A stretch of DNA of 51,693 nucleotides from a virus. Shown here in pieces: positions 20,974 to 30,557 of the stretch (position 1 is the stretch's first letter; every line of letters starts with the position of its first letter). The DNA lies in IMG/VR virus record IMGVR_UViG_3300043449_000332, positions 1 to 51,693 of that record. One strand, written 5' to 3'. Under the pieces are notes generated by a model that saw nothing but the letters and a program-made list of their open reading frames with translations, made no database searches and had not been told where the DNA came from. The translations under genes were made by a program, and so were the position numbers.

Positions 20974-21879
20974 ATGGCATACATATCACAGTTCGACTAT
21001 TACACTGACCCAAGTAACCATGGGTCATATCAATACGTGAGCCTATTCGACATAGTCAACAACTTCATGTTGATGTATGCGGGCAACCACTCGTTGGTAA
21101 ACAATGAGGAGCGGTACAAGGTATTGTTCCACGCCAAGAGGGCCATTCAAGAACTAAACTACGATGCGTTCAAGGAGATTAAAGTATTGGAATTGAATGT
21201 TGATGATACACTACGGTATATTCTCCCATCCGATTATGTGAATTGGGTTCGTGTATCGCTATATAAGGATGGGTATCTAAGGCCATTGACTGAGAACATT
21301 CAGGCTCTTAGTTCTGATGCGTACCTTCAGGACCAAACCGGGCAGATACTTTTCGACATCAATGGAAATATCCTCAAGCCTCAGTTCTCCAACTTGGACT
21401 TCGATAGGATTACCGGGACAAAGAAGAGTATATACCTGAATCAGGGGAATCAGTTCAGTGGTATGGCCGGATATTATGTGGATGGCATGTGGTACTTTGA
21501 CTACACTATCGGAGCAAGGTATGGTTTGAATACCGAGACTGCGAACTTCAATCCTACATTCAGCATCGACAAGAAGGCCGGGGTCATAAACTTCGACTCA
21601 AGCATGTCGGGAGAGATATGCGTACTCGAGTACGTGTCTGATGGTATGGAGAATGGGGACGACTCGCTCGTGTCTGTCAACAAGTTGTTCGAGAAGTACG
21701 TCTACGCTTACATCCAATACGAGATACTCAACTCGAAGTTGGGTGTTCAGGAGTATATAGTTGCACGTGCACGTAAGGAGAAGAGCGCCCTATTACGCAA
21801 TGCAAAAATCAGGATAAGTAACATACACCCCGGAAGGTTGTTGATGAGCCTACGTGGAATGGATAAGGTACTGAAATAA
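20974..21879 (+). CDS. second connector/ring protein
   Basis: 301 residues. FDYYTDPSNHGSYQYVSLFD, IVNNFMLMYAGNHSLVNNEE, RYKVLFHAKRAIQELNYDAF and YILPSDYVNWVRVSLY form a layout I know from head-tail connector proteins of crAss-like phages and other podoviruses. The helical C terminus (VYAYIQYEILNSKLGVQEYI, VARARKEKSALLRNAKIRIS) is also typical. The gene is 2 bases behind the first ring protein gene and 1 base before the large tail protein gene, so the three are surely co-translated. Confidence 0.75.
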   Translation: MAYISQFDYYTDPSNHGSYQYVSLFDIVNNFMLMYAGNHSLVNNEERYKVLFHAKRAIQELNYDAFKEIKVLELNVDDTLRYILPSDYVNWVRVSLYKDGYLRPLTENIQALSSDAYLQDQTGQILFDINGNILKPQFSNLDFDRITGTKKSIYLNQGNQFSGMAGYYVDGMWYFDYTIGARYGLNTETANFNPTFSIDKKAGVINFDSSMSGEICVLEYVSDGMENGDDSLVSVNKLFEKYVYAYIQYEILNSKLGVQEYIVARARKEKSALLRNAKIRISNIHPGRLLMSLRGMDKVLK

Positions 21880-21880
21880 T

Positions 21881-24800
21881 ATGCCAAATACAACAAGGAA
21901 CTTCGTAGCGGGTCGTATGAACAAGGTCGTCGATGAACGACTTGTTCCGAACGGTGAGTACATAGATGCCCTCAATGTCAGGATGGGTTCTACTGAGAAC
22001 GCCGAGATAGGCGTAATCGAGAACTCAAAGGGCAACGAGCGACTCACCACATTGAGATATATAGACGGAACTCCGCTAACTAATGATGCTGTTTGTATTG
22101 GTGCCATTGATGATACGGCAAATGATACTATCTATTGGTTTGTTCACGACCCATCATTTGTTCCAACAACACCATACCCTGCAATAACAGGGAAACTTGA
22201 CCTGATTGTATCATATAATGTAGACTCTCAGATACTCAAGTATCATATTGTAAGTATAAATGATGGAGGCAATGTAAACACTACGCTTAATTTCAATCCG
22301 AATTATGTAATAACGGGTGTCAATATCGTTGACAATCTTTTATTTTTTACGGATGATTTTAATCAGCCGAGGTTTATCAATATCAATAGGTTTTATGAGT
22401 TGCCAAATGCCATTGGTATAGATGGTGGTCTTCAGGGCCCAAGCGTATTTAGAGAGTCTCTTTTTGTAGTAAAGAAACCTCCTTTATCATCACCTTCGAT
22501 ACAGCCATATAGGACAGTTGGTGGTGAAAACTTCATGGACGATAGGTTTGTATCGTTTGCATATAGGTACAGGTATGCTGACGGAGAGTACTCAGCAACA
22601 TCTCAATTCTCAAGGATATCATTTTCTCCAAAGAACTTTTTCTTTGACATTAAGACTTGGCTTAATGGCGGAATGGAGAATGAGTTTAATGCTTGTTTTG
22701 TTACATACAACTCAGGAGGTCCATTGGTAGTTGGTATCGACTTGCTTTTCAAGGAGGCCAATTCAAATATAATTAAGGTAATAGAGAAGATAGACAAGGT
22801 GAGTCAGGGTTTGATAGACAATACTGACTACACATTCTCATTTACTAACAGTAAGATATTCACGGTACTTCCTGAATCAGAGTTACTGAGGCTATATGAT
22901 AATGTGCCAAGATTAGCGAAGGCTCAGACTGTAATGGGAAACCGTATTATGTACGGCAACTATTTAGAAGGATATGACCTTATTGATGCAAATGGGTTCC
23001 CATGCAACATATCATATATTGTTAGTGGTGAGTCTCAATCAGCAGAAGAAATAGATTTAGTCTCTGCACCATTTGATGGTTCATATACAATAGACCCGAC
23101 AGCGGGGGTAATAAACGTAACCGATAGCGTTGTTGCTATTTTATTGAATGGTATCCAATGCAAGCAAGGTGCTCAATTTTCATTTGATATAATCTTTGAG
23201 CATGCACAATGGACGGGTGCCGCTCCATTTCCTTCTACTACCACACAACAGGCGACGGCTTCTTTTACATTTGTTCTTCCAAGCGACTATAATAATCCGA
23301 CAGATATGGTAAATAGCGCCGAGTTTCAGGCTGCTATTGGAAATTTCTTAAACATACAGACAGTACCAAACTCATGTCTTGGAGATACATTTACTGATAT
23401 TGTAAACTGCTCTATACCACAAACATTGTCCCCATTGCAAAAATCGGGCAGTGGTATAAACAATATAAATGAACCTGCAACTGCAATAGTTCAGCCAATA
23501 ACAATTCCAATACCGCCTGTAACAGGTGACTTTTTACTTGTTCAACTTCCTGCTATGCAGTTTGTTGATTCTCTTGTAAATCCCGCACAGATAGTTTATG
23601 AGTACTATAAGGTGCTGTCTATAAATGCCGTATATCAGCCATTCGGTACACCTGCAAGTCTTCATAGTAACAGGGGCTATGAGGTTGGTATCGTGTACAT
23701 GGACGAGTTTAACAGGGCGACAACAACATTGGTTAGTCCGAACAATACAATATACTTCCCATGTTCGACATCTGATTTAGTGAACAAGATTAAGGTGACA
23801 ATACCTCTTAATCAAAGGGCACCATCTTGGGCTAAGAAATATAAGTTCGTAATAAAGGCTGATAAAGAGAACTATGACACTGTTTATTCTAACTATTGGA
23901 TAACCGATAAAATAAACACCACTCAAACTTGGTTTTTGTTAGAAGGTCAAAACACCCGTAAGGTTGAAGTTGGAGATAGGTTGACTGTAAAGGCTGATAC
24001 TTCAGGAGCATTAGATGATTGTGTTACTGTAACAGTATTAGAGAAAGAGGCGAAGCCTGAAAGCGGAGTTGGTCCCGTCAACTCGGGTTCTCCTTCAGGT
24101 GTTTACATGAAGATTTCTAATGTTGACTTATACACGGTAAAGTCTCCAAACTCATTCTTTCAAAGGACGGGATACATGGAGCGTGACAAGGGAGAGGTAG
24201 CCTCCGGTGCTCCAAATACAATAGTGAATAATGCTTGGGTAAGCCTTGCAACTCATGATGGAACATCTCCAATAACAATACCCGCAGGTAGCAAGATTGT
24301 TATATCTATGCGTATGTGGAGGAATGGAGGAATGAGCAACTGCTCGAGGTCTGATTATAGATATAATAGAACATTTTACGCAAACACTGACTATCCTGAC
24401 TTCAAGTCTTGGTTTGAGGGTGATGGTATAGATACGACAATAAACAGTGGTAGTAATTTTGGAGATTGTGTCTCTGTTACAAATTACTATAATCCTGCAA
24501 TCATAGGTCCGACAGCCAATAACCTGTATTCGTATATTAACAGTGTTGGTCCGGGTAGTGTTTGCGAGTTTTATTGGTCATGGCAGGATGCAGGTGCAGG
24601 GAAGTTGAATATGATTGTTACAGGACCCGATGCTTGTACGGGTGGAAGAAAGCCAAGTGATAGGCAATCTAAGATACAGGGAAGCATTACTATATATCGT
24701 GCCATTGATACGTTTATATTCGAGACACAACCACAAGATACCATTCCTGATATCTTCTTTGAGAACCACATGTCTTACGACATTGATACGGTAACAGGTG

Positions 24801-27145
24801 CTCACTTGGGTGGATTAGGTGATACGAATCAAGACTTTACAACAGGAACACCCGGTGTTATTGACACAAAGTTCTTTAACTGTTTTTCATTCGGTAATGG
24901 CGCAGAGAGTTACAAGGCTTTTGATTCTATTGTTGGCAAGGCTTTTAATTTTGGAGAAAGGGTAACAAGCGTTGCCGCTCAGGATTATAGGGCCGTACGT
25001 AGGTACGCTGATATCACGTACAGTGGCATATTCAATAATGAATCAAATGTTAATAAACTGAACGAGTTCAACCTTGGCTTAATAAACTACAAGGCTTTGG
25101 AGGATTCGTTCGGAAGGATTTTCCGATTGGATGGGCGTGAGACGGATGTGCTTGTCCTACAAGAGGACAAGATTTCATACGTGTTGGAAGGAAAGAATTT
25201 GTTGTCTGATGCCGCTGCGGGTGGTGCAATCACATCAGTACCCGAGGTGTTAGGAACTCAGATAGCACGTTCTGAGAAGTATGGAATCAGTTTCAATCCC
25301 GAAAGTTATATTCATTGGGGATACGACAGGTACTTTACAGATGCCAAGCGTGGCGCTGTACTTCAGTTGAAGGGTAACTCATACTCAAACGACCAACTCC
25401 GTGTAATATCCGAGCAGGGTATGAGGACATGGTTTAGGGATGTATTCGAGGCGAGTTTCCTTACTCAAAAACTTGGAGGCTTTGACCCGTACATGAACGA
25501 GTATGTACTCTGCTCAAACGATAAACCTATTCCATATAATCCGGGATGTATTAACTGCGGTGTATCAGTCACACTTAATCTATCAAGTCCTGACATCAAG
25601 GATATCGCTCAACAATACTGCGTGAACTTAGGTGCTCAGGTTGGTGTAACTCAAATTGATTGGAATGTAACCTCCGCATCTCCGGGTGCATCATTCCAAA
25701 TAGCAGCATTATACAACGGTGTATATACATACTCTGCTATACAGTTTGGTATTGGTTCAGGTTCGTTTACATTTAGCAAGGACCAATCGAATATAGAGAC
25801 GGCAGACATCTTGGTATTCTTGCAGGGTGATATTTCTATTACACTTACGGTAGATTGTCCTGTAACACAGGCGATGAATATAGTTGAGGTGGTATTGACA
25901 AGTGACTACGAGTCGGGACAAACTATACACACAGAATACAGGTACATAAATGGTGCATACTTATCACCAACTCAGCAGAACTTAGTTACGTTCGCTACGG
26001 GTGTTGGTACTCCGCTTGTTTCAAGATATAATATAAGTTCAGGTATCGCAGGTACTCCGGGATTCCCATCCGATAGTAGTACAATGTTCATTCAAACCAA
26101 TAAGATTATACCCGATTCTTTCAACTTTGATTTATCAAATGACAAACTCAGGTGGCATAGAGATACGGTATTGTTTGCGAATAATAACGTAGATATTTCA
26201 AACCTATTAGCATTATCGACTACTCTTTCAGTATCAAACTTGGGTTCTATATTCTACGGAAGTTTTACAGTTCCTGTTGGCGCTCCTAATGATTACCTGT
26301 ATTTGATTTGGGACCTCAGGGATAGTATAGGACAGGGTCTTTGTTACAGTACAGACCCAACATTGGCATGTTGCGACTGTGAACCATGTGACTTTGATAA
26401 TGAGTGCGTTAGGATTGCAGTAACAAACTTCGACCCTGTAAACGATGCGGCAATAACATTGCCAAATGGTACATGCGAAGGCGGTGTTCCTGTATCTTAT
26501 ACAATACCTCCTCTTACAACCGATTCGTTCTGCGTAAACTATCCTGTTCTGATAACATTGGGTAATCCTATTGTTACAATAACAGAGTGTGGATGTGATT
26601 CTTGTCCTGATAACTGTTCAATGTGGAGGATTGAGAACATTGTTGGAGATGCTCTGATTGAATGGAATGACTGCGGAAATCAAAGGCAGAGTGTTTATCT
26701 GACTCCTGATGTAGGCACATATATATTGTGCGGTAAGACTGCCGAGATTCCAACGCTTATGTCGGGTGTGGCTGACATAGTGTTCCATAGATGCGGCTGT
26801 TGCAATGCACTATGTTTTGGTGGCATTGCTGAGGTGTCTACGCCTTTTGCAATACCACAAATAACGGGTGTTGTTGTAAATGGAACTGTCTATAATTTTA
26901 CTCCATTCGTGAATGGTAATGACCCCATTGGTCTTGCAAACGCTTGGAACGCAGCACTTGGAAGCGAGTGCTTGTTTGGTGGTTATAGGTATTTCACAGA
27001 CCCACTTGACCCTGACTCATTCAGGTTTGAGTTCACGTATATTTGCTGCCAATTAGAGGTTGTTCTATTTGATAATGCAGGATTTCAATTTGGAGTAGCA
27101 GTAGGAGTAGGTGATTGTAACCCACCATACATAGGATTACCATAA
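21881..27145 (+). CDS. giant tail (stabilisation/muzzle-type) protein
   Basis: 1754 residues. The N terminus TTRNFVAGRMNKVVDERLVP followed by NGEYIDALNVRMGS and the beta-propeller-like repeats after it are typical of podovirus tail stabilisation or tube proteins; FVSFAYRYRYADGEYSATSQ and LYDNVPRLAKAQTVMGNRIM also match this group. The centre is beta-rich. The C-terminal 400 residues are unusually rich in cysteine (CCDCEPC, CGCDSCPDNC, CGCCNALC), suggesting metal sites or disulfides in repeated domains. It probably forms the main tail nozzle. The gene is more AT-rich than the packaging genes. Confidence 0.75.
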   Translation: MPNTTRNFVAGRMNKVVDERLVPNGEYIDALNVRMGSTENAEIGVIENSKGNERLTTLRYIDGTPLTNDAVCIGAIDDTANDTIYWFVHDPSFVPTTPYPAITGKLDLIVSYNVDSQILKYHIVSINDGGNVNTTLNFNPNYVITGVNIVDNLLFFTDDFNQPRFININRFYELPNAIGIDGGLQGPSVFRESLFVVKKPPLSSPSIQPYRTVGGENFMDDRFVSFAYRYRYADGEYSATSQFSRISFSPKNFFFDIKTWLNGGMENEFNACFVTYNSGGPLVVGIDLLFKEANSNIIKVIEKIDKVSQGLIDNTDYTFSFTNSKIFTVLPESELLRLYDNVPRLAKAQTVMGNRIMYGNYLEGYDLIDANGFPCNISYIVSGESQSAEEIDLVSAPFDGSYTIDPTAGVINVTDSVVAILLNGIQCKQGAQFSFDIIFEHAQWTGAAPFPSTTTQQATASFTFVLPSDYNNPTDMVNSAEFQAAIGNFLNIQTVPNSCLGDTFTDIVNCSIPQTLSPLQKSGSGINNINEPATAIVQPITIPIPPVTGDFLLVQLPAMQFVDSLVNPAQIVYEYYKVLSINAVYQPFGTPASLHSNRGYEVGIVYMDEFNRATTTLVSPNNTIYFPCSTSDLVNKIKVTIPLNQRAPSWAKKYKFVIKADKENYDTVYSNYWITDKINTTQTWFLLEGQNTRKVEVGDRLTVKADTSGALDDCVTVTVLEKEAKPESGVGPVNSGSPSGVYMKISNVDLYTVKSPNSFFQRTGYMERDKGEVASGAPNTIVNNAWVSLATHDGTSPITIPAGSKIVISMRMWRNGGMSNCSRSDYRYNRTFYANTDYPDFKSWFEGDGIDTTINSGSNFGDCVSVTNYYNPAIIGPTANNLYSYINSVGPGSVCEFYWSWQDAGAGKLNMIVTGPDACTGGRKPSDRQSKIQGSITIYRAIDTFIFETQPQDTIPDIFFENHMSYDIDTVTGAHLGGLGDTNQDFTTGTPGVIDTKFFNCFSFGNGAESYKAFDSIVGKAFNFGERVTSVAAQDYRAVRRYADITYSGIFNNESNVNKLNEFNLGLINYKALEDSFGRIFRLDGRETDVLVLQEDKISYVLEGKNLLSDAAAGGAITSVPEVLGTQIARSEKYGISFNPESYIHWGYDRYFTDAKRGAVLQLKGNSYSNDQLRVISEQGMRTWFRDVFEASFLTQKLGGFDPYMNEYVLCSNDKPIPYNPGCINCGVSVTLNLSSPDIKDIAQQYCVNLGAQVGVTQIDWNVTSASPGASFQIAALYNGVYTYSAIQFGIGSGSFTFSKDQSNIETADILVFLQGDISITLTVDCPVTQAMNIVEVVLTSDYESGQTIHTEYRYINGAYLSPTQQNLVTFATGVGTPLVSRYNISSGIAGTPGFPSDSSTMFIQTNKIIPDSFNFDLSNDKLRWHRDTVLFANNNVDISNLLALSTTLSVSNLGSIFYGSFTVPVGAPNDYLYLIWDLRDSIGQGLCYSTDPTLACCDCEPCDFDNECVRIAVTNFDPVNDAAITLPNGTCEGGVPVSYTIPPLTTDSFCVNYPVLITLGNPIVTITECGCDSCPDNCSMWRIENIVGDALIEWNDCGNQRQSVYLTPDVGTYILCGKTAEIPTLMSGVADIVFHRCGCCNALCFGGIAEVSTPFAIPQITGVVVNGTVYNFTPFVNGNDPIGLANAWNAALGSECLFGGYRYFTDPLDPDSFRFEFTYICCQLEVVLFDNAGFQFGVAVGVGDCNPPYIGLP

Positions 27146-27148
27146 GAT

Positions 27149-28468
27149 ATGCCAATACAACAAACATACTACCTTGACGGACCCGACTTACAGTCGTCTA
27201 CATCCGTGTTCTTGGATATTGCACAAACTATATGTGCACCCGACGGATATTATTCCGATGGCGTTATATTTAGGCAATTACAAAACTGCATACTGCTTCC
27301 TGTTGAACAGTGCGAAGAGTGCGGAGCACCATGTACTCAGCCCGCTGACCCATTATTCTATCAGTCAGGAGGAGAGGGTATATATAGGGCGCCAATAAAT
27401 GTAGGTAGCGGCGTTGGTGCTATAATTGTTGAGTTCGATATAGTAGATGAAACAACCGATGGCATACTTGTAAACTATAACAGTTTGCAATTTGATTCGA
27501 TTAGCACTCCTGTGTATGGGTTCTTTCAGTCAGCAATAGGTGGACCTACATTTATTGGTGACAAGTTGGTATGCGACCCCGGAGGTACGCACATATTGAA
27601 TGAGTACGAATGGGATGGTACTACATTTAATTTAACTCCTGTTACATCGGTAGTAACTGTAAACAATTCTCAGCAGTTGCTTGATACGGGTGCTGTATTT
27701 CCGACAGGCGCCCCCGGAAAGGGTATAATGGTTATACCTAAACTTACGCCAACGCCTAATACAATAGAGGCTGTTGTCTATTCAACATGCAAGTTGACTG
27801 AGTTTCAGATTGCCGTAAGATGTCCTGAATTACTTCAGCCAATATATTCAACAATACCTACAATAACTCCTGAACTAAGTTGTGAACAGATAATAGACCA
27901 AACTTATTATGTTGCATCTGTTACAGGAACGTATCCGCAGTTGGGTATGCACGATTGGGTGTTCACGGACCCTTATGGACAGAACTATGCCCCCGATGGT
28001 TGGTATAACGCACCGGGCCACCTTCTTGCTGTAACACATACTTGCTTTAAGGTAATCAGTGGTGTGATAGTTGAGTTCCAAACTGTATGCCCATCTACGT
28101 TTATTGATGTCAGTGGTAAGGACCAATTTAGTGGCCTATCCGGTTGTAATGTAGGTGGGATACAGAGTGCTACTATGTATTTAGATTGGGAGCCGGGTAT
28201 AAGTACGGTCTCTTGGCCTTATGATAATTACACTGCACCTATACAGAACGGCTCATACCTGCTTAGGTTGGTGATAGACATCGACCCGACATCGTCAAAC
28301 TGTACAAACCTCGAGGTAGCATTGACATTGGTGACAGGCATGATGGCTTATGCAGACAATCAGACATTCATAGTGACACCGGGTGGTCAGATATTCTATC
28401 AGTACCCATTTACTGTTAATGCAGCCGACGGACCATATACATTTGAAGTAGACTTAAACCCGATATAA
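27149..28468 (+). CDS. tail-associated beta-rich protein, Cys-containing
   Basis: 439 residues, beginning MPIQQTYYLDGPDLQSSTSV. CEECGAPCTQP at about residues 60-70 repeats the cysteine style of the neighbouring tail protein's C terminus. The rest alternates Thr/Val/Tyr strands with Gly/Pro turns and has three or four repeated domains of about 110 residues by appearance. The C-x-x-L-x-x-A-x-x-L pattern near the end is not diagnostic. Position between the large tail protein and another tail gene, separated by 1-3 bases, supports a tail tip or fibre role. No family recognised. Confidence 0.65.
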   Translation: MPIQQTYYLDGPDLQSSTSVFLDIAQTICAPDGYYSDGVIFRQLQNCILLPVEQCEECGAPCTQPADPLFYQSGGEGIYRAPINVGSGVGAIIVEFDIVDETTDGILVNYNSLQFDSISTPVYGFFQSAIGGPTFIGDKLVCDPGGTHILNEYEWDGTTFNLTPVTSVVTVNNSQQLLDTGAVFPTGAPGKGIMVIPKLTPTPNTIEAVVYSTCKLTEFQIAVRCPELLQPIYSTIPTITPELSCEQIIDQTYYVASVTGTYPQLGMHDWVFTDPYGQNYAPDGWYNAPGHLLAVTHTCFKVISGVIVEFQTVCPSTFIDVSGKDQFSGLSGCNVGGIQSATMYLDWEPGISTVSWPYDNYTAPIQNGSYLLRLVIDIDPTSSNCTNLEVALTLVTGMMAYADNQTFIVTPGGQIFYQYPFTVNAADGPYTFEVDLNPI

Positions 28469-28469
28469 G

Positions 28470-29291
28470 ATGGAGTACACGCTCACATACAGCGAAGGTG
28501 TTGAAGGTTGGCCTTCCTTCTATTCATTCCATCCCGATTGGATATTAGGGATGAACAACTTCCTTTATACGTTCAAGGGTGGGAACCTATTCAGGCACAA
28601 TACAAATCCTACGAGGAACGAGTTCTATGGTATAAAATACCCATCCACATTGACGAGTGTTTTCAATGACAGCCCACTCGAGAACAAGTTGTTCAAGACA
28701 CTTAACTTAGAGGGTGATGCTGCTTGGGATGCGACAATGGAGACCGACCTCGAGTACACGGGATTCATCCAAGAGAATTGGTTTGAGAGGAAGGAGGCGT
28801 CATACTTTGCTTTCGTCAGGAACTCAGGTAATGCGCCCGCCAACCCCGACCAATACCCGTTGAGGAGTCTGAATGGTATCGGGAACAGTGCAAGCATTAC
28901 GGGTGGTATAGGTACATACGATATAAACTTCTCAATCAGCCCATTGGTTGCAATCGGAAGTATCATCAGTATTGGTGACATGCTGTACCATATCATCCCA
29001 CCGATAGCACCTACGGGAAACACTCCACTTCTTACAGGAGTTGTTACCAACGTGGCTGTTAATTACCCTGCGGGCATCAACAGGATTACTGTCGATATAA
29101 CTATACCGGGCACCGTTCCTATACCTATACTGCCACCCGGTCAGCAGCCGTACTTCTTGTACATCAAGAACTCGGTGGCCGAGTCGCATGGGGTCTTGGG
29201 CCACTACTGCGTATTTGAATTAACCAACAGTTCTATTGACAAGGTAGAGTTGTTCGCCGTAGAGTCGGAAGTGATGAAGAGTTACCCGTAG
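28470..29291 (+). CDS. tail protein of unknown function
   Basis: 273 residues. YSEGVEGWPSFYSFHPDWIL, GMNNFLYTFKGGNLFRHNT and EFYGIKYPSTLTSVFNDSPL, then FKTLNLEGDAAWDATMETDL and WFERKEASYFAFVRN, form a layout common in Bacteroidota podovirus tail proteins close to the muzzle gene. The C-terminal half includes a small barrel (VAIGSIISIGDMLYHII). It is one base behind the preceding gene. Probably part of the tail hub or nozzle; assignment is by pattern and place. Confidence 0.65.
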   Translation: MEYTLTYSEGVEGWPSFYSFHPDWILGMNNFLYTFKGGNLFRHNTNPTRNEFYGIKYPSTLTSVFNDSPLENKLFKTLNLEGDAAWDATMETDLEYTGFIQENWFERKEASYFAFVRNSGNAPANPDQYPLRSLNGIGNSASITGGIGTYDINFSISPLVAIGSIISIGDMLYHIIPPIAPTGNTPLLTGVVTNVAVNYPAGINRITVDITIPGTVPIPILPPGQQPYFLYIKNSVAESHGVLGHYCVFELTNSSIDKVELFAVESEVMKSYP

Positions 29292-29297
29292 TATTGA

Positions 29298-29305
29298 TAT
29301 ATTTG
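29298..29305 (+). promoter_or_regulatory. Bacteroidota-type -7 element
   Basis: TATATTTG followed by TAG, in the 23-base gap behind the tail gene. The ATG at 29315 is only 9 bases downstream, so a transcript started here would be nearly leaderless for the next gene or serve the genes beyond it. Confidence 0.45.
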
Positions 29306-29314
29306 TAGTTGACT

Positions 29315-29722
29315 ATGTTCAATGTACGTCCATTAAAACCCGGTGATTACGAGGATATTCTTCTCGGATGGTGGGCGGATTGGAATTGGACACCTCCAAA
29401 GAAGGACTTCCTTCCCGCAGACGGGACGGGTGGCATAATCATATTTGACAAGAAGACTCCCGTTTGTGCAGGGTTTGTGTATGTGACAAACTCGGCTGTC
29501 ACGTGGGTGGATTGGATTATATCAAACAGACAGTACCGTAAGAAGCCGCAGCGCCAACAGGCATTGCAGTTGCTTATAGAGTCGCTGACAAACATAAGCA
29601 AGGCGTCGGGCGGTAAGTACGCATACGCACTGATAAAGCACCCGAGTTTGATGGGGACTTATGAAAATGCAGGGTATGTTAGAGGGGATTCGTACACAAG
29701 TGAAATGATAAAGACATTATAG
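29315..29722 (+). CDS. GNAT-like acyltransferase fold protein
   Basis: 135 residues from the ATG at 29315; a TTG at 29309 is an alternative start. The fold order is GNAT-like: an N-terminal strand/helix FNVRPLKPGDYEDILLGWW, strands GGIIIFDKKTPVCAGFVYVT, an A-V-T-W-V-D-W-I-I-S strand followed by NRQYRKKPQRQQALQLLIES in the acetyl-CoA loop/helix position, and a late ALIKHPSLMGTYENAGY. Such proteins recur in phage tail blocks. The R/Q-x-x-G-x-A CoA signature is not intact, so catalysis is uncertain; a structural use of the fold is possible. Confidence 0.65.
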   Translation: MFNVRPLKPGDYEDILLGWWADWNWTPPKKDFLPADGTGGIIIFDKKTPVCAGFVYVTNSAVTWVDWIISNRQYRKKPQRQQALQLLIESLTNISKASGGKYAYALIKHPSLMGTYENAGYVRGDSYTSEMIKTL

Positions 29723-29724
29723 AA

Positions 29725-30549
29725 ATGGCAGCATTTACAGCAGTAGCAGCGGGAGTTGGATTAGCGGTAACCGCAGCGACGACAACAAACTCATTCATCC
29801 AAGCAGGAAAGCAGCGCAGACTTCAAAGGCAAGCCGAAGAAGATGCTGCAAAGGCTATGGAGGAGGCACGTAGGAAGATAGATGTAAACTACTACGAAGC
29901 GTTGGGTATTCAAAAAGAGCCATACGAGTTGGAGCGTCAGGCGTTAGTATCAGCCGGAGCACAGGCCATGGAGGCGGGGCGTGAGTCAGAGCGTGGTGCG
30001 GCGGCGGTGGCAGGACGACTTCAGATGGCACAGCAGGAGGCTCAGGCCGGAGTTCGTACTGCGATGGGTAAGGAACTCACTGACCTTGAAAAGATGACGG
30101 CTATGGAGGAGAGCAGACTTCGTGATATCGGCGCTCAGTTGGACCTCGAGGAGGTTGCGGGTGCTCAGGAGGCTGCGGCTCAGGCATACGAGGCAGCAAA
30201 TAAAGCCACATCTGAGGGTATTCAGGGCGTAGCAAACTTTGCTACACAGGCTGTTTCAGCAGTTCCATTATATGGAAAGAACATTGGTGCTCAAAAGGCG
30301 GCACTATCACAAATGACCCTTAGTCCTGAGGAGTTCGCAAAGATTGGAGAGGTTCCTCAGGTTGGTGACATACGTCCATTGTCGAAAGGATTCCAAAGTA
30401 ACTTGGATTTAGAGGCGGTTGGCAATATGACCAATGCTCAATACAGGAACTTTATTAAGTCTTTGAATCCTACGCAAAGACAGTTGTTATTTACAAACCC
30501 ACAGTACACCAAGGCATACGATGCGTATGGTTTCGGTCCATTTAGATAA
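29725..30549 (+). CDS. internal virion protein, Ala-rich helical
   Basis: 274 residues. A hydrophobic N terminus (FTAVAAGVGLAVTAATTTNS) precedes a long Ala/Glu/Arg helical region (KQRRLQRQAEEDAAKAMEEA, ALVSAGAQAMEAGRESERGA). This is the profile of small ejected internal proteins of podoviruses, such as T7 gp14, and of similar proteins in Bacteroidota phages. It is the first of three genes for internal or ejected proteins. The order small, medium, giant also recalls the T7 gp14-gp15-gp16 series, a comparison of layout rather than of sequence. Confidence 0.7.
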   Translation: MAAFTAVAAGVGLAVTAATTTNSFIQAGKQRRLQRQAEEDAAKAMEEARRKIDVNYYEALGIQKEPYELERQALVSAGAQAMEAGRESERGAAAVAGRLQMAQQEAQAGVRTAMGKELTDLEKMTAMEESRLRDIGAQLDLEEVAGAQEAAAQAYEAANKATSEGIQGVANFATQAVSAVPLYGKNIGAQKAALSQMTLSPEEFAKIGEVPQVGDIRPLSKGFQSNLDLEAVGNMTNAQYRNFIKSLNPTQRQLLFTNPQYTKAYDAYGFGPFR

Positions 30550-30557
30550 TACCACAG

